Assembly (NCBI GenBank): GCA_037042915.1
Contig: CM073202.1
Span: 3,162,001-3,226,000 of the forward strand
Direction of reading: 5' to 3'
Source: Auricularia sp. M13
Lineage: Eukaryota > Basidiomycota > Agaricomycetes > Auriculariales > Auriculariaceae
DNA length: 64,000 nt
Part shown: positions 35,143 through 47,571 of the stretch, piece after piece
Layout of the letters: every line of letters starts with the position of its first letter
How positions within the stretch are numbered: the stretch's first letter is position 1
Made by a program: the position numbers and the translations under genes
The notes under the pieces: generated by a model
Database searches by the model: none
What the model was told of the DNA's origin: nothing
What the model saw: the letters and a program-made list of their open reading frames with translations, nothing else

Positions 35143-35717
35143 GCAGGGCCATTCCTTGCCAGCCTCAGCACGACAACATCAGCCGAAGAGCCAGTCGCTG
35201 CGGTTGCGACAAAGATTTCATCAGCGCCCGGGGCGGCCCGTGGCAGAATCAATCCCGCGCTAGCGCCGCGGATTCCTGCCTAAGTCCGAGATATACTCCC
35301 TTCGGGTCACCACAGCGCAGGCATGATAAAGTCAGTTTTTTCTGTACGACCCGATGACGACCCCCATTGTACTTAGATGTTTCATAAGACACACCGCCGA
35401 CATGGACGCTTCATGCCCTACTCAGGGTCTCTAACATTCGAGAGATAGATTTGAAGAGGAGGGAGCAAGTACTCAACAAGAGTCGGCGAGCGTCTCACCA
35501 GCATGATACATCTGCGCCAATAGGCGTCTATGGTGTCCCGAACTGCTCCATTGTACATGAAATCAGCATGCAATCATGAAGGATGTTGTCCCGCTTCTAT
35601 CTCCGGTCGGCAGATTGAACTGCGCGCACTGCACGCCATCCAAATGTGGCGCCGGCGCTGATTGGCATGCCAGCGTGAAGCTTCGCAGGCACCGATCTGC
35701 GTTCTTTCTTTTTGACC
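35143..35717. other. Divergent promoter region
   Basis: Intergenic region between the esterase-like gene (minus) and LtrA paralogue 2 (plus). No supported gene. Confidence 0.5.
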
Positions 35718-38386
35718 ATGGTCGCGCTGCAAAAATTCCTCCGTTCGTTCACTCGGGAGCCAGACACCCACAGGTGCGTGCATTGTAGCCTTAAACAGGA
35801 GTATACTAAGCGTCGTATTTGTCTCTTGCTACAGCGGCGAAGAAATTCGCGTCGTCCCATTCTCAGAGTCCCCCTTCATCGATGACCCAGACTCGATCCT
35901 GTCGGACGAAGATGCTGAAAAGGTCTCCAAGATAGCACCGGCGGGCACCAGGAGGGCGCTGCGACCACTCATTTCACGCACATATACGGCCGAGCCGGAG
36001 AAGTTTAGATCGCGGATATACAGGACGGCCAACCGCAGAGGGATGAACGCCGAGGAGACACAGGAGTTACAGGACCTGACGGCCGACCAGGACGAGTCGG
36101 GCCCTCCACCTTGGCTTGGGATTGTGAGTTTTCTTTACCGTAGTCGGCGCGACTGACGGTCGCCAGTTTTTTGATCTGGCGTGGACGGTTCGATGAAATT
36201 GCGCCAGCGCGGGGCTAACGGCTGACATGACGCGACAGACCACTTTTTCTAATTTGACTAGCAACACGGAGCTTACGACGTTATCAGTGCGTGACACTCA
36301 GACTGGCACCAAACCATTTCTCATGCGCGATAGACTTTGTTATCATACACCATTTTCTTCGTTCTGGCCTGGTGGCTCTGGGCAGCTCAAGTCACCTACG
36401 ACGCGAAGGTTTGGCAGTAGTTGTCCCGACCGCAAACGTTGCTGATTTCCTGGATTTGAAGTACTTTAGAAATGACTGGCACGTCTGTTACCCGGGTGAC
36501 GAAGTCATCGCTCACCTTCTGCACAGGTTCCACCGCGCTATGCTGCTAGTCCAGCTGACCATTTTCGGGTCTTTGGCCGCCTTCACAAAGGACTTCCACC
36601 CGTTCTCGACGCGCGTGGACCCGACAAAGTCGCCACTGAAGGATTATGTGTACGTTGGTTCATCTCTCCCAACGCCCACCGTCTCACCCCTGCGGCGATC
36701 TTAGGAAAGACCAATACGAACGCAAATCCATGCTCGGTATCTCGGCGCTCTTTGCCTGCACGCGTCTAGTTCTCTTGATATCCTACGCTCGGGGTATGTG
36801 CTTCTTAACAGTTTCGCTCATAACGCAGGCTCACCGGAGTCGTCCAAGTTGTCTACTATCTCCCTACGCGGCAGAGCATCACGGCGCGACGCCAGCGTAA
36901 TCGTCTGTGGGGACAGCTTGCCACGTACTTCACATCCTGTCTCCTTTTCGTCAGCGCCTACGTCGTGGTGAAGCATGACCTCGAGAGGTCTTCGATCTGG
37001 GCACGGCTGTTCCTTTGGATGACTGGCATAACCGTGGAAGTCATTTCCTACCTCTCTCTACCTCAGGTCGACGCCCGAATCTTGGCAAACATGGACTCCA
37101 TGGGCGAGCGACTGAGCTCTCTGACGAGTATCATCCTAGGCGAAGGTGTGTTCCCAAAGTCCGCTGACAGTGTTTCCATTCCGATCTGCTGTAGGCTTGA
37201 ACAGTCTGGCCGGCACACTCGTCATTTCTGCAAGTACTATAGGGTTCGATGCGAAGACGGGCGGTGTCGTTGCCAGTGCCACCCTCGTCATCACGTTCGC
37301 GTTTCTGCTGTACTTCGACGGCTTCAAACGACGCACGCCTTCTACGCGGCATCGATCGAAGTGGAACGTTGTGCTGCACTTCCCGCTCCATCTCGCCATC
37401 ATCGTCCTACTCGAAGCGATGAAGAATGGGCTCATCTATTCGGTGAGCGTGAGCGTTCCTCTAGCCCGTTCATCCCGTCTCATCGGCTTTACAGTCCCTC
37501 TTCGGCGTGATTGCAGCGTTCAACAACAGAGCGCTACATCCGCGGCCTGGGGAGACACAGCAGGATGCCACTATCGCGGCGTTCCGCAACGTTGGAGTCG
37601 ACTTCAACCAGACCATCGTCGAGGGCCTGGTAGCCATCCGCTCCGCCAACAAGACTGCGCCCGATCCTGCCCTGGACCTCAACGAAGTCACGAACAAGGC
37701 CTTCGCACAGCTTTTCCTGAACGTTTTCGACGTGCGTCATGCGTCGCACTCTCCCTTCGTGCTGCCAGCTGATGAATGCTCTCTGCCGACCTTAGACATT
37801 CGACCTTGCGGACGAAGACATGAAGGCCAACTTCACGCAGTACATCCAGACCGTCGGCGGTGCCGCACGCACTGACAACATGATGCTGGATAAATTCACG
37901 TTGGAACCATTCCTCGAAGAGTCTGTTCATAATGTGCAAGCCTCGGCTGTCTGGATACTGTTGTCCGGATCGGTATTCCTTGGTGTCCTCGGACTCATCG
38001 CGCTCGTGAATTCCTGGGTCCCTGAACGTGAGTAGTGGTCGCAATGCTTGCTGCTGCACGAAGAGGCTCATTCGAAATGCTGTAGATCGCTACATATGGG
38101 GTTCCGTGCTCTCGCGCTGGGCTATGGCAGTGATTCTCGCGATCCTCACCATACTTGGCACCGACGCCGTCAGTTGGCACAGCCTGCAAGACCAGTCACT
38201 ACTGTGAGTCGCAGGTTTGATACATGAATTATGACTTTGTGACTGACTTGGAGTAGTGGAGGGATAGTGGCTATCATCTTCATCGTGCAGTTCGGGTTCG
38301 ATCAGATAATCATTTGGGTCGCTGCGAGGCGACAAAAGTATTGGCAGCGCGTCGCGAGCCAGTCGTCTACGTCCACCACGCTGTAA
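35718..38386 (+). CDS. LtrA-family multipass membrane protein, paralogue 2
   Basis: Same exon layout and motifs as the gene at 30942. Start MVALQKFLRSFTREPDTHS at 35718, an intron before GEEIRVVPFSESPFI, then a 21-nt microexon at 36167-36187 encoding FFDLAWT, followed by TTFSNLTSNTELTTL. Further conserved blocks are ILANMDSMGERLSSLTSIIL, GTLVISASTIGFDAKTGG, LVITFAFLLYFDGFKRRTPS, LAIIVLLEAMKNGLIYS, ASAVWILLSGSVFLGVLGLI and RYIWGSVLSRWAMAVILAIL. It ends SQSSTSTTL at 38386. About nine to ten predicted membrane segments. The two copies differ mostly in the N-terminal hydrophilic part and in the loop before the C-terminal helices, as expected of an older tandem duplication separated by the esterase-like gene. 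Confidence 0.82.
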
Positions 38387-38747
38387 TTTCTCTGCCTCTT
38401 TATCCGCTCGTTTAATGTATTTATGGGAAACACGTTACGTTGAGCACAAAGACTTTCTGTACTGTAGGGGACCTCCCCGTCTTTAAGTCTGCGTCTTATG
38501 TACATATCCTATCCCCATCTAAATATTGTATCATCACCGGTTACGGGGACCAAGTGTAGCTACATTTCCTGGCCATCCCTCACGTTACTGTGTTAGTGCT
38601 GGAATTGAGCTGCGCTTGTTGAATTGATAATAGTTGCTCGTGCGCTGCTAGTCTATCTTATTGGATATTATCATACGTGTTCCGTGTTCTATGTAGTGGA
38701 GCAAGGAATGTGTTGGGCGGGGAAACTTTACGACCGAGACAGCAATC

Positions 38748-40913
38748 TAGTTCTTGCTGGGGCGGATAGCTTCCCAGAGAACGCTGGCGACGATACGCGG
38801 GGTGAACAGGTCGAGCGGTGGGGCGAGGAACATGGTATTATTGTAGAACGCGGACGCAGCTGCGGTATTCTGCAATTGATACCCCAACGCTTTAGCACAT
38901 GGACCAACATCTTGGTCGACGGAAAATTCACCTTATTAAGGATCTTTACTAGCCGGAACTGATACCAGCGAATGAGAGCTCCGGTTTGGCGCGTCTCTGA
39001 AGGGAGCGGGATCGTGGTCTCTGCGACATAATCAGAGAGACGAGTGCCATCCCTGCTTAGAATTAGAGACACGGTGAGATGAGACGTGGATTCACCGACC
39101 ATGCGCCTTGCGTCCGAGGGCCTATCTTCTTGAAGAAAGTCTTTCCGAAGTTCCGATTGGATGGGGTCATCCGGCGAAGGACGTTGTCAAGGGTCATCGC
39201 CCCAATGGCACTCTTTGTGACACCTTGGCTGAAAAAACATGAGCGGCCGAGACGCATGCAATTCATACGAGTATCCACACCCGAAGCGAGGGTTGACGCG
39301 CATGGACGCATCTCCCATAGCAACGAAGTTACGAGGCAACTTGTCGGCGGCGCGCTCGTAGTTGACCTTGTAGCAGTTGGCTGCCGAAGGTCAGCGAGCG
39401 CAGCATGACAAGGACACACTTAGAGGTGTACGTACTGATGCGCGCTTCAAAGACGGTGCCAAGATGCGCGACGGGCTCGATCAAATCGACGACCTTGTAG
39501 AAATACTCGGGAATGTGGCGCTTGTCCTTGACCTGGCGGGCAAACGCGCGGATCTCGTCAAGGTTGGTGGGCATATCGACCGCCCAACCGCCCATGGTGA
39601 ACACGACTGCAGCAGGCGACCGCCTCAGCATACAGTACGCACACGAATGAGACGGGCACGAATGGATCTTACCATGATTGGCGTCGGAACGGGTGAGGGA
39701 GACCATGCGCGTGTCGCAATCCGGACTGGGCGTGTAACCGAAAATGCCGGTTTCAGTGCTGGCGGCGGGGATGTTGAGTGCCTTGAGGTCTTCGTTGAAG
39801 TTTGGCGGCAAGGGATATTCGAGTGTTGAGTACACGATGTCGGCGTTGTATGTGTCGCGCAGGTTCGTAGGCAGAGTGGGGATTGCGCGCGAGAGCATCT
39901 TCAGGCCGCTCTGCGCGATGCCCGTGCAGTCTGACGTATTGCAACATGAAGTTCGTCAGCCGGCCTGCGCTCACATACCACATGAGTAATCATGAGTAAT
40001 AAAGCCGCACCAACTGCAAGAACGACGTCGCGAATGTCGCGTGAGGTACCGTCCGCCAGACGAACGTTGACAGTGCTAATCGACCCGTCGGCGGCGAGCT
40101 GGAACGCGCTCGCCGTGCCATGCACGAAATCAATTTGGGGACAGGAATCGTAGATGAGCTTGCGGAAAAGAGGCTCTACGAGACGTCTGGGAGCGTATAA
40201 TCCATCCTGGCCTGCGAGGTATTCGAAGATGTTGCCATTGATGCTGAGCTTGAAGGGCGCAGACGAGATGCTACCATGACCATGATGAGTTGCGCCAAAG
40301 AATGCTCTCCGCAGGAAGCAAGCGGTCGGATCTTACATGGCATTCCAGCTCTTGGCGATAGTATCGAAGTCGGGGAAAAGAGTTCGGGCGAATTTGACAA
40401 GGATGGCCTGGTACACTGCGCGCGGTGCGTTTAGCTGTATGAAACGAGCAGCGAATGGAGCAGGCCGTACAGTGCACAGCCGAGTACTGGTAGACTCTGC
40501 TTCGCTTATGGTTGACGGTGTTGTACGAGCCGGTGTTACCCTGCACTGGGCGCGTGTCGAAGTTCGGGGGCTCCCGCGCCTCCGCCGTAAACGTCCAGGC
40601 CTCGGGCTCGATGACGACGACCTTCTCGAAGTGCGTGGCGCTAATGCGCGCTGCAAACAATCCGGCGACGCTAATCCAGCATGCTGCTGAGCCCTGCATG
40701 CTTGCACCTAAACACCTAGACGCACCTGCCACCACAGACCACAGCAGTCCCAGCAATCTTCCCTCCCCTGCGCGGCGCGGCAAGGTGCTCCAGGTCGGGC
40801 ACACATGTGTATTTCTCGAGCAGGTACGACCTGATCCACCGTTTGAGGACCGGATACGCGACCAGGGGTACGAGGATCGCTGCCGCGACCGTAGGGAGCG
40901 TGGGGGAGGACAT
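38748..40913 (-). CDS. FAD-binding oxidoreductase, paralogue 1
   Basis: Multi-exon gene. Start MSSPTLPTVAAAILVPLVAY at 40913 gives an N-terminal membrane anchor. A dinucleotide-binding GTAVVCGGSVAGLFAARI block (joined across the first intron) follows, then VVVIEPEAWTFTAEAREPPN, typical of the Rossmann fold binding the ADP of FAD. Later blocks are SGLKMLSRAIPTLPTNLRDT, VVFTMGGWAVDMPTNLDEIR, LPRNFVAMGDASMRVNPRFG (FAD-binding GDAxxxxNPxxG motif) and QGVTKSAIGAMTLDNVLR, and the gene ends at 38748 (AIRPSKN). The GD-A motif and fold suggest the group of flavin monooxygenase/halogenase-like enzymes; the substrate is unknown. A near-identical architecture occurs in the gene at 45196. Confidence 0.78.
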
Positions 40914-41011
40914 GGATGGGGATTTCTTGCGCCTCCATCAGATTGGAGTTTATAGGCAAATGATTGAATGCACGACGTGTCAGATCCCGGCTGATGCCAA
41001 CTTGGATTCAC

Positions 41012-42250
41012 GCGAGTCCTTCACTGCCCAGAGCTGAATCAGACCTGGATCCACAGTCAGCGGAATTGACACATCTCCCGGCACAGGCAAATGTACCCTG
41101 AAACGCTGGACGGCTTAAATTGTTCAATGGCAAATGTAAATTGGGGTGATGCATCAACCGTGCCGTGCCCATTTCTACTGAGCCTTTTTCAAGACATTTT
41201 CGACTCCATCGTCCTGGGCAGCAGTCAGCAGGCTAAAGTAATGCTGACATAACACTGAGCCCGCAGCATCATTATTCATTCCAGTCGAAATTCACATTGC
41301 AACGAACTCGGCAGCCTCGCTTCTACATTCCCCACAGCCCTACGCCGCAATCTGCGCTTACATGTGTCGTGGAAGAGAATGTGATTTTTGTCTCCTAAGT
41401 AACTCCGGGGTGTTGATGTTGGTTCAACCGGGCCCGACGCGGCGCGGAGCTCGGAGATAATGGCCGCGTTGTATGCCAGAAGACCGGCAACTGAAGTCCT
41501 AAAGGAATATGAGCACCGTTTGCTATCGCTGAAAGAGAGACAACGCATACGGTTAAAAATATTATTGTTTACTAGCAGCGACATCTATTGGCAAAATGCG
41601 ATGATATCGGCCATGGAGGTCTCGATGTGAGGTCGGGGGACGCGTCAGAAGAGCAAATGGAGCTTATCCCAGCCAGCTGGCAGTTGGCTGGCTCAAGGCT
41701 GGCTTAGTCGTACAATCTGACGGAACAAGCCACACTCACACTCTCTTCCAATTGTACCGTGGGACTCCCTCTTGCGGCGCCCGACACGACCGGTTCCCTA
41801 GCTGTGCTCTGGCTCGCTCCGTGATTGGGTGGACGAGTGCACCGACTGGGATGCAGCCCCCCGCCGCTATATCGATGGCAGCGCTTTTCTATGACGAATT
41901 CCAGCTCGAGAAAGGACGCGATTTCCGGACGCTGCGCAGAGCTCTCCTGCTTGCGGGCGCATACTAGACGAGTACCTGCCTCCCGTATCGTCTTTGACAT
42001 GGCATTAAATTTACCTGCGACCTGAGATAGGTCATAGGGTCTGCTTCGAGGACTCCTCTTGCAAGCCAGGACATTCATTTCGCGCTCCTAATCATCGTGC
42101 GCCTGTCCAAGGACGCCCTTTCTTGACTGAAAAAATGTACGTTCTCTAGTAATATAGATACCACCCAACTGCCTGCACAGTTTTCATTCCCTAAATATGG
42201 ACGCCATGTGGGGTATAGGGTATGAGTCTAAGTCTTTAAGTCAAGCAAGC
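41012..42250. other. Stretch without a supported gene
   Basis: Short frames at 41276-41584 and 41704-42078 (both minus) show no domain. No inverted repeats were found by eye in this part. It separates the FAD gene from the dispersed repeat. Confidence 0.4.
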
Positions 42251-42252
42251 AT

Positions 42253-43071
42253 CGTATAAGTCCCATAGGCCGTTCCGGCACCACCCGCTACCTTCATAGA
42301 CCCAATGTTTTCTGTCTATGAGAAGGTATGGACTCAGTTGCGAGCGGAACTATGGAGGTAGAGTAGAATTTCCCTCGTCAGTAACCACTCTCTTGATGGA
42401 CAAGTAATAGCTTGTGCTGCTGCTCAGACTCGTGACAGCCAGTTTGGCACCTTGCCCGCACACCAGACAATTCCAGCAGCTGTGCCTAGTCTCTGTGATA
42501 TTAGCGAGCACATTTTTCTCATTACCTTGGCATGAGACTTGATGACAGCTATAAACTCTGCAAGCGGCTGCAGCATGTGGCCACTAAGAACTGAACATCT
42601 GTGCGCCCGAACCATTTGCTTAGTCCAATGCTTAATGCATGCGATTTGCTGCACATCGAACACAACACGTCTGCCACCCACATATAAACATTGTGGTACC
42701 GGGTGGAGGAAATTGAATGGGCGCACTCACCGCCGCGCCGTTCGTGCGCGTAAATATGACTGAGGCGCTCATGCGAGGCGCTTCGCGCCTCGCCATTCGC
42801 GCCACGAACACTCTTACTAGGTTCATAAGTTACTATACCGTTACCTACACAGGAACCTGAGCTCAAGAGTTGGCGGCGTGAGGAGCTGTGGCTAGAGCTG
42901 CATCAACCTCGGAACAAGGAGCCCGCGGACGTGCTCCTCATTGGGAACCGTCCGCGGAAGATTACCCCATTTATCGACCTGGGCATCAATCGAGAGATCT
43001 TGAGCCAAAACGCGTTGTATTGCAGATTTGGTCATTACACGCCAAAGACCCACTACAAGGTAGCGGGAATT
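42253..43071 (+). repeat. Dispersed repeat, copy 1 (second copy at 51779-52466)
   Basis: Begins ataagtcccataggccgttc and shares long blocks with 51779-52466, including caccacccgctaccttcata, cagctgcag and a terminal block encoding INREILSQNALYCRFGHYTP and KTHYKVAGI. This copy is longer by an insertion after the first about 60 bp and by a palindromic gcgaggcgcttcgcgcctcgc near 42775. The conserved terminal frame suggests a relic coding exon of an unknown mobile element. Outer ends are not defined. Confidence 0.7.
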
Positions 43072-43281
43072 ACAATATCTGGAACGCCAAGGTTTTTTGA
43101 AAGATACATATTACCTCGTCTGCTTGATTGGAGGGAAACCTGACTATGTCCTGAGAATTCACGAGTTCTCAATTTGCGAATGAAAACGGACATAGCGCAT
43201 TGCTAAATCCGTTCGGCTCGGACACCCGAGACCGACGGCATCCATCTCCGCTAACTCCAACCAGCTCTTATCCTCGTCGGA

Positions 43282-44712
43282 ATGCCGCGCACGCGCACGT
43301 CGCTGCTCAAATTTCACAAGCCCGCGCTGACGACGCCTCTCAAGGAGGAGACGCGGCGCTGCCTGCGAAACCTGGCGCAGCACCGGCGCGGCCACGTCCC
43401 ACCCGCGCCGCGCGCGCGCTCAGCTGCTGTGCTCGTCGCGCTGTTCGTCGGGCGCTGGGGCGATTTGCACGTCTTGCTATCAAGGTTAATCAATAATATA
43501 CAGTGGTATAGAGAAAGGTAGACAATGCTGACCATCAATGAGCCAGGCGCGCAGACTCACTGAGCAGCTATGCGGGCGATACGGCGCTTCCAGGTGGAAA
43601 GGTCGACCCGCAGGATAAGACTTTGGAGGATACCGCGGTGCGTTATCCTGTATTTTTTCACTCGAAGCAGTACATCCCATGATTCGGCCTTGAGTATCTC
43701 AGAATGCTTTCTATTGACTATTCCAGCTGTGGAATACTCATTGCGTATATTCGAAAAGCATGCTGGAATACTCGGGGACCAATGAAGATGTTATCTTGTC
43801 AGCTCCCAGTGTTTACAATACCAGTGCTGATGCCTATTATATGACAGCGACGCGAAGCATTCGAGGAAGTCCGTTCTCCAGCGTCCTTTCGACGTTGACA
43901 GCGCTTACAAAATTGCTTACCAGATTGGTCTCCCCCGTGACAAACTGCGTGTGCCTTTGCTCTGCATGCTTGAGCCATTCCTCGCGCGCAACAAGCTCGT
44001 AGTGACGCCCGTAGTGGTGCTCATCACCGATCAAACGCTGCGCCCCATCCTCAACGACGCCGAGGTCAAGACGCTGTTCTCCCACCCGCTGCGCGCGTTT
44101 CTCGACGAGGAGCCGCCCAACTCGCTTCCGCCCAGCTCGTCGAAGGACGACATCGTACAGCCTCTGAAGCACCCAGAGAGGATTCGGACACCTGGGGCGG
44201 AGAGCGGACTGGTGGCTGAATTGACGGTTGACCCGCCGACTCCTCGTACGTTGACCATCCTGATTTCCTCTCATGAATTTCTAATGCAAGTGTGTAGCTG
44301 CACGCGACGCTGTTCAGGAAGACACACCGTACCACACCTACCGCGATATCGAAGGCGTTGGAGGCTCCTCCATGCGGATGCACTCCTTCCTCACCGGCCG
44401 CGAAGGCGAAGGCGTCAAGCCCGTGTACGGTCTCACAAGGTAACCCCCACTCCCTACCTAATAACCTATTGCGCGGGGCTGATCATCGAGTCACTCTACA
44501 GCGCAATTCTCATTCACTGCGCGCAGATCGGGTATGGACGTCCCGCATCCTTCCAAGTGCAAGCAAAGGGCCAGCTGTCGAACGCCGAGCGCATTGCGAA
44601 CGCCATGCGGAACGACCCAGTGTTGCGCGACGCTGCGCTGGCGGAGGGGTTGGGCCGCGTATGGGGTATCGAGCAAGGTGGCCGCGGGCGGCGGATAAGA
44701 GGACGGTTGTGA
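43282..44712 (+). CDS. Nudix hydrolase, NUDT7/PCD1-like CoA diphosphatase
   Basis: Start MPRTRTSLLKFHKPALTTPL at 43282. Splicing gives VLLSRRADSLSSYAGDTALP followed directly by GGKVDPQDKTLEDTA, the CoA-pyrophosphatase family motif leading into the Nudix box. Two introns later come RREAFEE and IGLPRDKLRVPLL, completing GGx5Ex7REAFEEIGL. The Glu residues of REAFEE should bind Mg2+. The later segments PYHTYRDIEGVGGSSMRMHS and FLTGREGEGVKPVYGLTR are also typical. The likely reaction is cleavage of CoA or acyl-CoA to phosphopantetheine and 3',5'-ADP, often in peroxisomes; no clear C-terminal SKL is present here (it ends RGRRIRGRL). The intron inside the Nudix region (about 43640-43850) is longer than others in this window. 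Confidence 0.88.
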
Positions 44713-45195
44713 GACCGCAATGTTTTTCGCTGGTCGTTCCAACTCCTCAGTTAGACTGAGTGTACTGTATTTCTAACCTCCGACGCATCCCATAATCTAT
44801 GATAATGCTTGTACATTGCCTCAGCCCTATCAGATCAACTGTAAAACTCGATGACAATAAACGGCGACTACACTGCGGGTGTACATATCTTGAAACCCCA
44901 TGCGATATTCTAATCTCGGAGGACACACCTGCTACTTACTGGCGGGATGCACGGAAACTGCGGTTGCCCGTCGGCATTTGCTTCCCGGACCAGGATTTAC
45001 AATGCCCGGTCACTTGGCACCAACATGAGCGAAATCTCGGCCTGAGCAAGATTTTACTCGTCATTACGGGCATACCTCCCCGCATCGAGGCCACCCTGAG
45101 CATATGGTCTAGCTGGTATAAGAATCATGATGTGCAACCAGGGTCGGCCCGGCTCGCGACTCACTACTTCTACCGGACTTCTACCTTCTACCTCT

Positions 45196-47396
45196 ATGAC
45201 CGCGCTCGGGGTCGCTGTCGTCCTCGGCGCGCTCGCGCTGGCCTACCCGCTCCTACTGCGCCTCTTACGGCCGTACCTACTTCGCAAGTACACTTGCGTG
45301 CTCGACCTCGAGCAGCTCGGCGCCCCCTGCCCGCGCGGCGCAAAACTTCGCGGCACGGCGGTGGTATGCGGAGGAAGGTAAGACGCAGGGCTGGTCTCTC
45401 TGTACATCGAAACGCATGCTGAACAAACGGCCCAGTGTTGCGGGGCTGTTTGCCGCGCGCATTTGCACGGACCACTTCGAGCGCGTCGTTGTTGTCGAGC
45501 CCGAAGCGTGGACGTTTACGCCCGACGCACGTGAGCCAGCCAACTTTGGCACGCGGGAGGTTCAGGGCAACTCGGCCAGTTATAACACGTTCGACCATAA
45601 GCGAAGCCGGGTTTACCAGTACACCGCTGTGCATAGTGAGTCTGCTTCTGTCTACCATTTTATTACGCCCAGCTTTGCTACAAGTCAATGACGCTGATTG
45701 TGCTATTCCAATGTCTAGTTTATCAAGTGCTGTTTCTATGGTTCGCGCGCAGGCTCTTCCCCGGATTTGACGCGATCGCCACCTCCAAACAATGGGACAT
45801 GCTGTGTGTTGCCATCGACGATCTCTGTCCGTTGCCGTCTCTAACAGACATGCATTTTCTGCTTCTGGCAGGATTCGCCCCGGCGACGTAAATGTCAGCC
45901 TGTCCGGCCATTTCCTGCGCGCCCCCAAACAGCCGGAGACCGGACGGGCGCCCGACGCACTGTGGGCGCCGCGCCGCCAGCTCGAGCCGCTCGTCCGAAA
46001 GCTGGTGCGCGAGGGCTGCCCGGATATCGAGTTTGTGCAGGGCACGGCGAGTGCGTTTAGTCTCGCTGCGGACGGGTCGATCGGGAGTGTTACTGTGCGG
46101 TTGGCCGACGGCAACACGAGGGAGGTGGAGTGCGCTTTGGCTATCGGTAGGTACAGTGCGATATTATCATTTTTGCCACGATGTCTCACTGGTCTCTGGA
46201 CCTAGATTGCACGGGCATCACGCAAAGTGGCCTCAAGATGCTCTCTCGCGTCCTCCCCTCGGGCTCGCTCCCTTCGAACCTTCGCGCGAGCTACAAATCC
46301 GATATTGCGTACTCGACGCTGGAGTACCCCACGCCGCCCGACTTCGACGCGGATCTGCGCGCGCTGAACATCCCAAATTATGACACTGACGTCAACCCGG
46401 GCGTGTTCACGTACAACCCGAGTCCGGAGGTCGACTGCCGCTTTGTGTCGCTCCTGCGCTGCGCGAATAGCAGAGGTGCGGTCCCCTTAGTGGCACGACT
46501 TTCAATTATTGACTCACCTCACAGTGGTGTTCACGATGGGCGGGTGGGCGGTCGACATGCCCGTCACGCTCGACGAGGTCCGGTCCTTCGCGAAGGCTGT
46601 CAAGTTCCAGCATCACATTCCCGACTACTTCTACAAGGCCATTGACCTACTCCAGCCCGTCGAACATCTTGGCACGGTATACGAGGCCCGCATCAGTGCG
46701 TTGCTCCTGCTCTACCATCTCAGACGGGTTTCTTAATGAGAAACGGCTGGGATAGACAACTGTTACAACATCGCGTACGAACGCGCCGGGCACGTCCTCC
46801 CGCGCAATTATGTCGCGTTCGGGGACGCCAGCATGCGTGTCAACCCGCGCTTTGGGTACGAGCTTATTCCTCAGGTCTCAGTTTCCCTTGTTGACCTTTG
46901 AAACAGCCAGGGAGTAACAAAGAGCGCAATTGGAGCAATGACGCTCGACCGCGTCCTCCGTGAGAAGGCGCCCACAAACCCGTCGTTCGGCCAGACGTTC
47001 TTTGCTATCATGGCTACGCGCACCGGCGGAACCTGGTGAGCCATCCCTTCCATTCGGTCCTCCCCAAACTGAGTCATGCATCTCAACGAAGGGACGGCAC
47101 GCGCTTCGCGGACTACGCGGCTGAGACGACGACGCCCGCCGAGGGCGAGACGCGCAAGTCCGGCGCGTTCGTCAGATGGTACAACGGGATGATCTTCCGT
47201 ATCCTGGAAAAGGTTCGTCGCGGTCTCTTTCTCTCTGGCTGCTGCGCGCGCTGAGATGCATCTGTGGCAGAACCCGGAAGCGACGAGCGCGCTGTGGAAT
47301 CTGCTCATGTTCCTCGCCCCGCCCACCGACCTGTTCGCGCCGGGGATCGTGGCCGGTGTGATAAAGGAGTGGGCTACCGGCACTGACAAGGCGTGA
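45196..47396 (+). CDS. FAD-binding oxidoreductase, paralogue 2
   Basis: Paralogue of the gene at 38748-40913, on the opposite strand. Start MTALGVAVVLGALALAYPLL at 45196, an N-terminal membrane anchor, then GTAVVCGGR joined to SVAGLFAARICTDHFERVVV and EPEAWTFTPDAREPANFGTR. Further exons have FVQGTASAFSLAADGSIGSV, SGLKMLSRVLPSGSLPSNLR, VVFTMGGWAVDMPVTLDEVR, LPRNYVAFGDASMRVNPRFG and GVTKSAIGAMTLDRVLREKA. It ends at 47396 (WATGTDKA). About nine short introns. The conserved intron positions in both copies support gene duplication rather than retroposition. The nearby Nudix gene has its own function and need not be in the same pathway. Confidence 0.8.
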
Positions 47397-47562
47397 GTGT
47401 ACTTCATGGGGTTGGATTGCTATAATATCGGGCAATACGGCCCAACGGAGATCAATCCAATTTGGTCTTATTCGAGTATATAATCCGTAATCTAACCTAC
47501 GTTCTGCCATTTACCTACCTACAAGGAGTTGTCCTCTACACACTTGGCACAGCCCCTCGGCT

Positions 47563-47571
47563 GTAGTCATC
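47563..47571 (+). repeat. Left 9-bp flank repeat of outer transposon
   Basis: gtagtcatc occurs here and at 59531-59539, exactly at the two outer edges of the long inverted repeats, so it is the likely target-site duplication (8 or 9 bp) of the outer element. Confidence 0.75.
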
